Assembly: GCA_020629895.1 (NCBI GenBank)
Contig: JAHDCM010000071.1
Span: 1-9,163 of the forward strand
Origin: Bacteroidota bacterium
GTDB taxonomy: Bacteria; Bacteroidota; Bacteroidia; Chitinophagales; UBA2359
Reading direction: 5' to 3'
DNA: 9,163 bases
Each line of letters opens with the position of its first letter. Position 1 is the first letter of the stretch. Made by a program: the position numbers and the translations under genes. Below the pieces are notes generated by a model that saw nothing but the letters and a program-made list of their open reading frames with translations, was not told where the DNA came from and ran no database searches. Positions 5,473-9,163 of this stretch are shown here, in pieces.

Positions 5473-6582
5473 CTATATTCGATTATCTAAAACATGTTGA
5501 ATAATAGATTGTATATGCCCTCCTCTATTTTCTCCTATCGCTTTTAGGCGTTTTTTTCCGATACCGTTTATATTGGCAATTACCTTTGCAATTGCCAATT
5601 GTGTATCAAAGTCTATGTCTTTATTAGTAATGAGTGTTGTTTCAAACCGCTGCAAATAAGCTTCTGAGGCAAGATCTTGTAAAGCGGATAATAAGGCAAG
5701 TTGATGTTCTTTTTGGCGGGCGTGTTGATACTGTTCATAAAAAATAGCGGCTAGTTCTTCACTTGGCCATTTTGCAAGTGTGTTAATAGCTGCTTTCTTC
5801 AACTCCATATTGGGATGTTCTAAATAGGCAATTAGTTGTTTTTCAATAACTGCATCTTGATCTTTGATTAGTTGATCGTATTCATTAATCATTTTAATCG
5901 CAAAAACAACAACCGTTTCATTAGCATTGGTCAGCCATTGACTAAAATCTGGAATTTGGCTACGATGAAAACGTTGTAAGGCATGGTGTAAACGCATTTG
6001 TTGCCAATCGGTAAGTGGTGTTTCTAACTGATCTAAGAACCCAAATGGTTCCTTCCCCAACTGGATGCGGGCAAGCATTGCTTCAGTACGAATTGAAATA
6101 TCGGTATGTGTTAAAAAGGAAGTAATTTGAGGGTAAGCATTAATGACCTCCATTTGTCGCAGTTCCGCAATTCCTTGTATAATTTGCTGCGGGTTACTAG
6201 ACTTCATTTTTTTTAGCGACTCGTCTTTAAAATTCAAACTCAAATACAAACCTTGTAGCCGATCCGCTTCTTCTCCAATAATATTAGCGTGTAATAATAA
6301 TATTTCTTTTAGAAAATTGGTACGTACATACTTTTTCCGCGACCGATCTGCTTGTTCAATTGCATCTACAATTTTAACCAAACTATTTCCTCCTCCTTCA
6401 TAAATATACTCAATCAATAAAGCTTGGTAATCGTTTTTGACCTCTACTTCCTCTCGCTTATTTTTTTTCTTTCTATAAGCATCTATGAAAATGAATAATA
6501 GGCATAGCAAAGCCAATCCTACAAAGAAGATAAGCACTAGAAACAGGCCCTGAAGTGTAATATTGTTAATATATAATATCAT
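5473..6582 (-). CDS. single-pass membrane HEAT-repeat protein
   Basis: A 369-residue protein with one N-terminal transmembrane helix (about 10-34) followed by a basic cluster RKKKNKR, which by the positive-inside rule puts the rest in the cytoplasm. The body (about 50-365) is almost all amphipathic helices. HEAT-like units are clearest at about 128-175 (PQITSFLTHTDISIRTEAML) and 245-272 (YLEHPNMELKKAAINTLAKW), the second with the usual run of a short break, then paired helices. No catalytic motif is visible; a scaffold or regulator of a membrane enzyme is the best guess. It lies upstream of a processive glycosyltransferase on the same strand and divergent from an LtaS-like/TPR gene; as far as I recall, HEAT proteins of this kind neighbour GT2 and YaiO-type genes in other Bacteroidota. 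The ATG at 6580-6582 gives the membrane anchor, and no better start is seen. The separating gap contains a terminator. Confidence 0.82.
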   Translation of the reverse strand: MILYINNITLQGLFLVLIFFVGLALLCLLFIFIDAYRKKKNKREEVEVKNDYQALLIEYIYEGGGNSLVKIVDAIEQADRSRKKYVRTNFLKEILLLHANIIGEEADRLQGLYLSLNFKDESLKKMKSSNPQQIIQGIAELRQMEVINAYPQITSFLTHTDISIRTEAMLARIQLGKEPFGFLDQLETPLTDWQQMRLHHALQRFHRSQIPDFSQWLTNANETVVVFAIKMINEYDQLIKDQDAVIEKQLIAYLEHPNMELKKAAINTLAKWPSEELAAIFYEQYQHARQKEHQLALLSALQDLASEAYLQRFETTLITNKDIDFDTQLAIAKVIANINGIGKKRLKAIGENRGGHIQSIIQHVLDNRI

Positions 6583-6740
6583 TTAAGATGGCATATCATA
6601 AATTATATGTATATCAAAAAGAAAGCCAAATAAAAACCCTAACCTTTTGCGTTTAGATACGTACAAACTAAAATAGATAGGCTTACTTATTGTACTCTAC
6701 AAATACATTATTTGTTACAAATTGAAAAAAGAAAAAACCA
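6583..6740. promoter_or_regulatory. divergent intergenic region of HEAT and LtaS-like genes
   Basis: These 158 A/T-rich bases separate two divergent starts, so promoters for both directions should lie here. I found no sequence fitting the Bacteroidota promoter pattern (TTTG, about 20 bases, TAnnTTTG) without mismatches on either strand, so no exact boxes are claimed. The plus-strand leader just before the start is A-rich (AAAAAAGAAAAAACCA), as is common for translation starts in this phylum. Confidence 0.5.
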
Positions 6741-9163
6741 ATGGCTACTATTTCGCTAAATACCGATCGTATCCAAGAAGGATTTAAAAAATTTACACTT
6801 ATCAGTTTTAGTTTACTACTGATCTTTTTTTTAGCTCGTATTATAGAATACTTATTAGTTTTAACCACCCATATCATTCCCGCCAATAGCTTTGAATTTG
6901 AATGGTTAGGTTTGGGTTACGATTTGTTCTTTTTCTTACAACTTTCAGCCATCTTATGCCTTCCCTTTTTGGCTTTCTATTTATGGAAACCCAAAGTTGC
7001 CTTTATTTTTTATAGTATTTGTATAGGTACTTATACCCTTCTCCAATTAGTATTATCTCAATACTTTGCTAAAATGCTAGTACCACTAGGCGTAGATGTT
7101 TTTGGTTATGAATGGACAGAAGTATCCTATACAGTCAAAGCAGAACTAGGTGGAATGAAAGCCCTGCTTTTTTTGATTCCCATTATTGGTATCCTATATA
7201 TCTGCTTTCGGCTTCCTACTTATTTTAGTCAAAAAAATAGTCCTCGGCTTTTTAGTTTAGGCTTTCTCGGTCTCCTCCTCCTTTCCTTAATACTTAGCCC
7301 ATTTACCAGCCCTCAAAAAGCACACTACAACCAAGATGTAGATTACTATTTAGTGACCAATAAAACCCGTTATTTTCTTGCTAGTTGGTATCAAAAACAA
7401 AAGGAAGATGCCAAAGTAGCACAGATGGCAGCCAATGTGGTCAAAGTAAATCATTCAGGAGATACCAATAGCCAATATCCGCTTTGGCACCAAGACAATA
7501 CACCTGATGTACTTGCCCCCTATTTGAAAAAAGCAGACCAAGCCCCTAACCTTGTCTTTGTGATTGTAGAAGGATTGAGCAGTGCCTTTAGTGGTCCACA
7601 AGCTAATTTGAAAAGCTTTACGCCCTTCCTCGACTCCCTTTCACAAAAGAGTCTCTACTTCCCCAACTGCCTTAGTACGACTGGTAGAACTTATGGTGTC
7701 ATGCCTTCCATTTTTTCATCGACTCCCTACGCCAATAATGGTTTTTTGGCAATGGAAGAAAAAATGCCCCGACACCAATCTTTACTGAGTTTGCTCAAGG
7801 AACAAGGATACGCAACCCATTTTTATTATGGCGGCCCATTACGTTTTGATCGTAAAGATGTATATTTCAAACGGCATGGACTAGATTTTATGCAAGACGT
7901 AGAAAGTTTTGGAGCAGGTTATGAAAAAATGATTCCGAATGATGAAGGATTTAGTTGGGGTTATTCGGATAAAGCCGTGTTTCAACGTTCTTTCGAATTG
8001 ATGGAAAAGCAAGGGACATCACCTCGTTTAGATATTTATTTAACCATGACAACCCACGCTCCTTTTCGCTTCAAAGGAGAAGAAGCTTATTATAAAAAAG
8101 TCGAACAGCACTTTGACAAACTAGGATTAGATGCCAACCAAAAAGAACAATATAAAACCTACCTTCAACAGTATGCTGCGGTGATGTTTGCTGACGATGC
8201 GTTACAAACGTTTTTTGAAACTTATCGGCAACGAGACGACTTTCAAAATACCATATTTGTCATCACAGGCGACCATCGTATGGATGTCATTCCACTAAGC
8301 ACCCAAATCGACCGCTTCCGCGTTCCTTTAATGGTATATTCTCCCCTACTTCAAAAAACCGAAACTTTTCAAGGAGTTTCTACCCATTTTGATATAACGC
8401 CTACCATTCTTGCCCACTTACGAGACAATTACGAAATGTCATTCCCGAAAGCTGCTCACTGGTTAGGTGGCGCATTGGATATGAGCAAAGAGTTTCAAAA
8501 TACGCGCGCTATCGCTCTTATGCGCAATAAAAACCAATTGCTCGACTATCTTCATGAAGATTATTTTCTATCCAATGGCGAACTCTATAAAATTTATAAA
8601 AACCTTTATATAGAAAAGTACAAAAACGACAGCATCAAACAAGTATTACAAACCAAGTTCAACCAATTTAAAGCACTCAACCAGTATGTGTGTTACCAAG
8701 ATAGGCTAATGCCTAAAGCAGGAGAAAAAATCACAGTCCCTACAAGCCCTCCATCCTATTCCCCCATACCATCCTCCACTACTACCATTCCTGCGTCCCT
8801 ATTATCGCTCACTCCTGATGAACTATTTGAAGAAGCTCGTCAACTAGCTTTCAATCGAGATTTTACAGATGCGCGTGCTATTTGTCATCACCTATTAAAA
8901 GAACATCCCAATTTTCATGATGTACGCACTCTACTAGGACGCACCTATCTTTGGGAAAATAATTATGAGGTAGCGCGTACACATTTTGAAGAAGTAATAC
9001 AACGCGCACCTGATTATCCGGATGCAGCTACGGCACTCACTACCACTGAACTTCGAGCAGGACGACTAGAAGTTGGTTTGGAGGTTGCCAACAAGGCCTT
9101 AAAAGCAAACCCTAACTACGAAACATTACTAGTAGCAAAAGCCAAGACACTTGAACAGTTGGG
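6741..9163 (+). CDS. LtaS-like membrane sulfatase-superfamily transferase fused to YaiO-like TPRs, 3'-truncated
   Basis: The frame opens at ATG 6741 and stays open for 807 codons to the window end. Residues about 18-43, 60-82, 85-110, 139-157 and 170-187 form five membrane helices, as in lipoteichoic acid synthase. The extracytoplasmic alkaline-phosphatase/sulfatase-fold domain (about 268-600) has Glu277 in VIVEGLSS, the probable nucleophile Thr317 in TTGRTYGVMPS, THAPF (His439), metal ligands Asp511-His512 in ITGDHRM, and His549 in THFDITPT. Such enzymes move phosphoglycerol, phosphoethanolamine or similar groups onto glycans or lipids. After a Pro/Ser/Thr linker (about 665-690) come three exact 34-residue TPRs (692-725, 726-759, 760-793) and part of a fourth. 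Their sequence (LGRTYLWENNYEVARTHFEE) resembles the TPR part of YaiO-family outer-membrane proteins, so a beta-barrel may follow beyond the edge (inference). It is divergent from the HEAT gene and likely works with the glycosyltransferase. No stop or frameshift is seen at the junction. Confidence 0.88.
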   Translation, partial: MATISLNTDRIQEGFKKFTLISFSLLLIFFLARIIEYLLVLTTHIIPANSFEFEWLGLGYDLFFFLQLSAILCLPFLAFYLWKPKVAFIFYSICIGTYTLLQLVLSQYFAKMLVPLGVDVFGYEWTEVSYTVKAELGGMKALLFLIPIIGILYICFRLPTYFSQKNSPRLFSLGFLGLLLLSLILSPFTSPQKAHYNQDVDYYLVTNKTRYFLASWYQKQKEDAKVAQMAANVVKVNHSGDTNSQYPLWHQDNTPDVLAPYLKKADQAPNLVFVIVEGLSSAFSGPQANLKSFTPFLDSLSQKSLYFPNCLSTTGRTYGVMPSIFSSTPYANNGFLAMEEKMPRHQSLLSLLKEQGYATHFYYGGPLRFDRKDVYFKRHGLDFMQDVESFGAGYEKMIPNDEGFSWGYSDKAVFQRSFELMEKQGTSPRLDIYLTMTTHAPFRFKGEEAYYKKVEQHFDKLGLDANQKEQYKTYLQQYAAVMFADDALQTFFETYRQRDDFQNTIFVITGDHRMDVIPLSTQIDRFRVPLMVYSPLLQKTETFQGVSTHFDITPTILAHLRDNYEMSFPKAAHWLGGALDMSKEFQNTRAIALMRNKNQLLDYLHEDYFLSNGELYKIYKNLYIEKYKNDSIKQVLQTKFNQFKALNQYVCYQDRLMPKAGEKITVPTSPPSYSPIPSSTTTIPASLLSLTPDELFEEARQLAFNRDFTDARAICHHLLKEHPNFHDVRTLLGRTYLWENNYEVARTHFEEVIQRAPDYPDAATALTTTELRAGRLEVGLEVANKALKANPNYETLLVAKAKTLEQL

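Noticed and set aside
6143..6403. Plus-strand frame of 86 codons
   Set aside because: It is antisense to the HEAT-repeat gene and has Ser/Cys-rich shadow composition.
6583..6740. Bacteroidota-type promoter boxes (TTTG / TAnnTTTG)
   Set aside because: Near matches such as TTAGTTTG on the minus strand (6671-6664) have a mismatch and no -33 element at proper spacing, so no exact promoter is called.
6683..6886. Minus-strand frame of 67 codons
   Set aside because: It overlaps the start of the LtaS-like gene on the opposite strand and has no recognizable features.

Overview
The window (AT-rich, about 9.2 kb) looks like chromosomal DNA of a Bacteroidota species, perhaps of the Saprospiria/Cytophagia type. 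The reasons are the gene families present (retinol-saturase-like oxidoreductase, H-NOX with a hybrid kinase, HEAT protein next to a processive glycosyltransferase, YaiO-like TPRs), A/T-rich leaders without clear Shine-Dalgarno sequences, and tight same-strand gene packing. No rRNA, tRNA, insertion sequence, integrase or CRISPR array was seen. The taxon is an inference from gene content.

Layout. Bases 1-1089 (+) hold the C-terminal part of a retinol-saturase-like FAD oxidoreductase, cut by the left edge. It converges on a minus-strand group read from right to left: a heme NO-binding (H-NOX) protein (3530-2973), a hybrid histidine kinase whose start overlaps the H-NOX end by 23 bases (2995-1652), and a thioredoxin-fold lipoprotein (1625-1143). 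Only 52 bases upstream of the H-NOX gene ends a GT2 membrane glycosyltransferase on the same strand (5016-3583), so the four genes could form one transcription unit.

Upstream of the glycosyltransferase is a gene-poor stretch of about 450 bases (5017-5472). It holds a good intrinsic terminator, a possible Cys-containing mini-ORF, and paired ATGTTRCAACAT palindromes. Next comes a single-pass HEAT-repeat protein (6582-5473). Divergent from it, starting at 6741 on the plus strand and running off the right edge, is a long gene that fuses an LtaS-like membrane phospho/sulfo-transferase to periplasmic TPR repeats resembling the N-terminal part of YaiO-type outer-membrane proteins.

Working model (inference). 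The GT2 enzyme, HEAT protein and LtaS-like/TPR protein form an envelope-polysaccharide locus: a polymerase, a cytoplasmic scaffold, and a modifying enzyme with an export-type TPR module. The adjacent H-NOX/kinase pair may bring nitric-oxide or redox input. The most unusual item is the LtaS-like enzyme joined through a Pro/Ser/Thr linker to YaiO-like TPRs in one reading frame.
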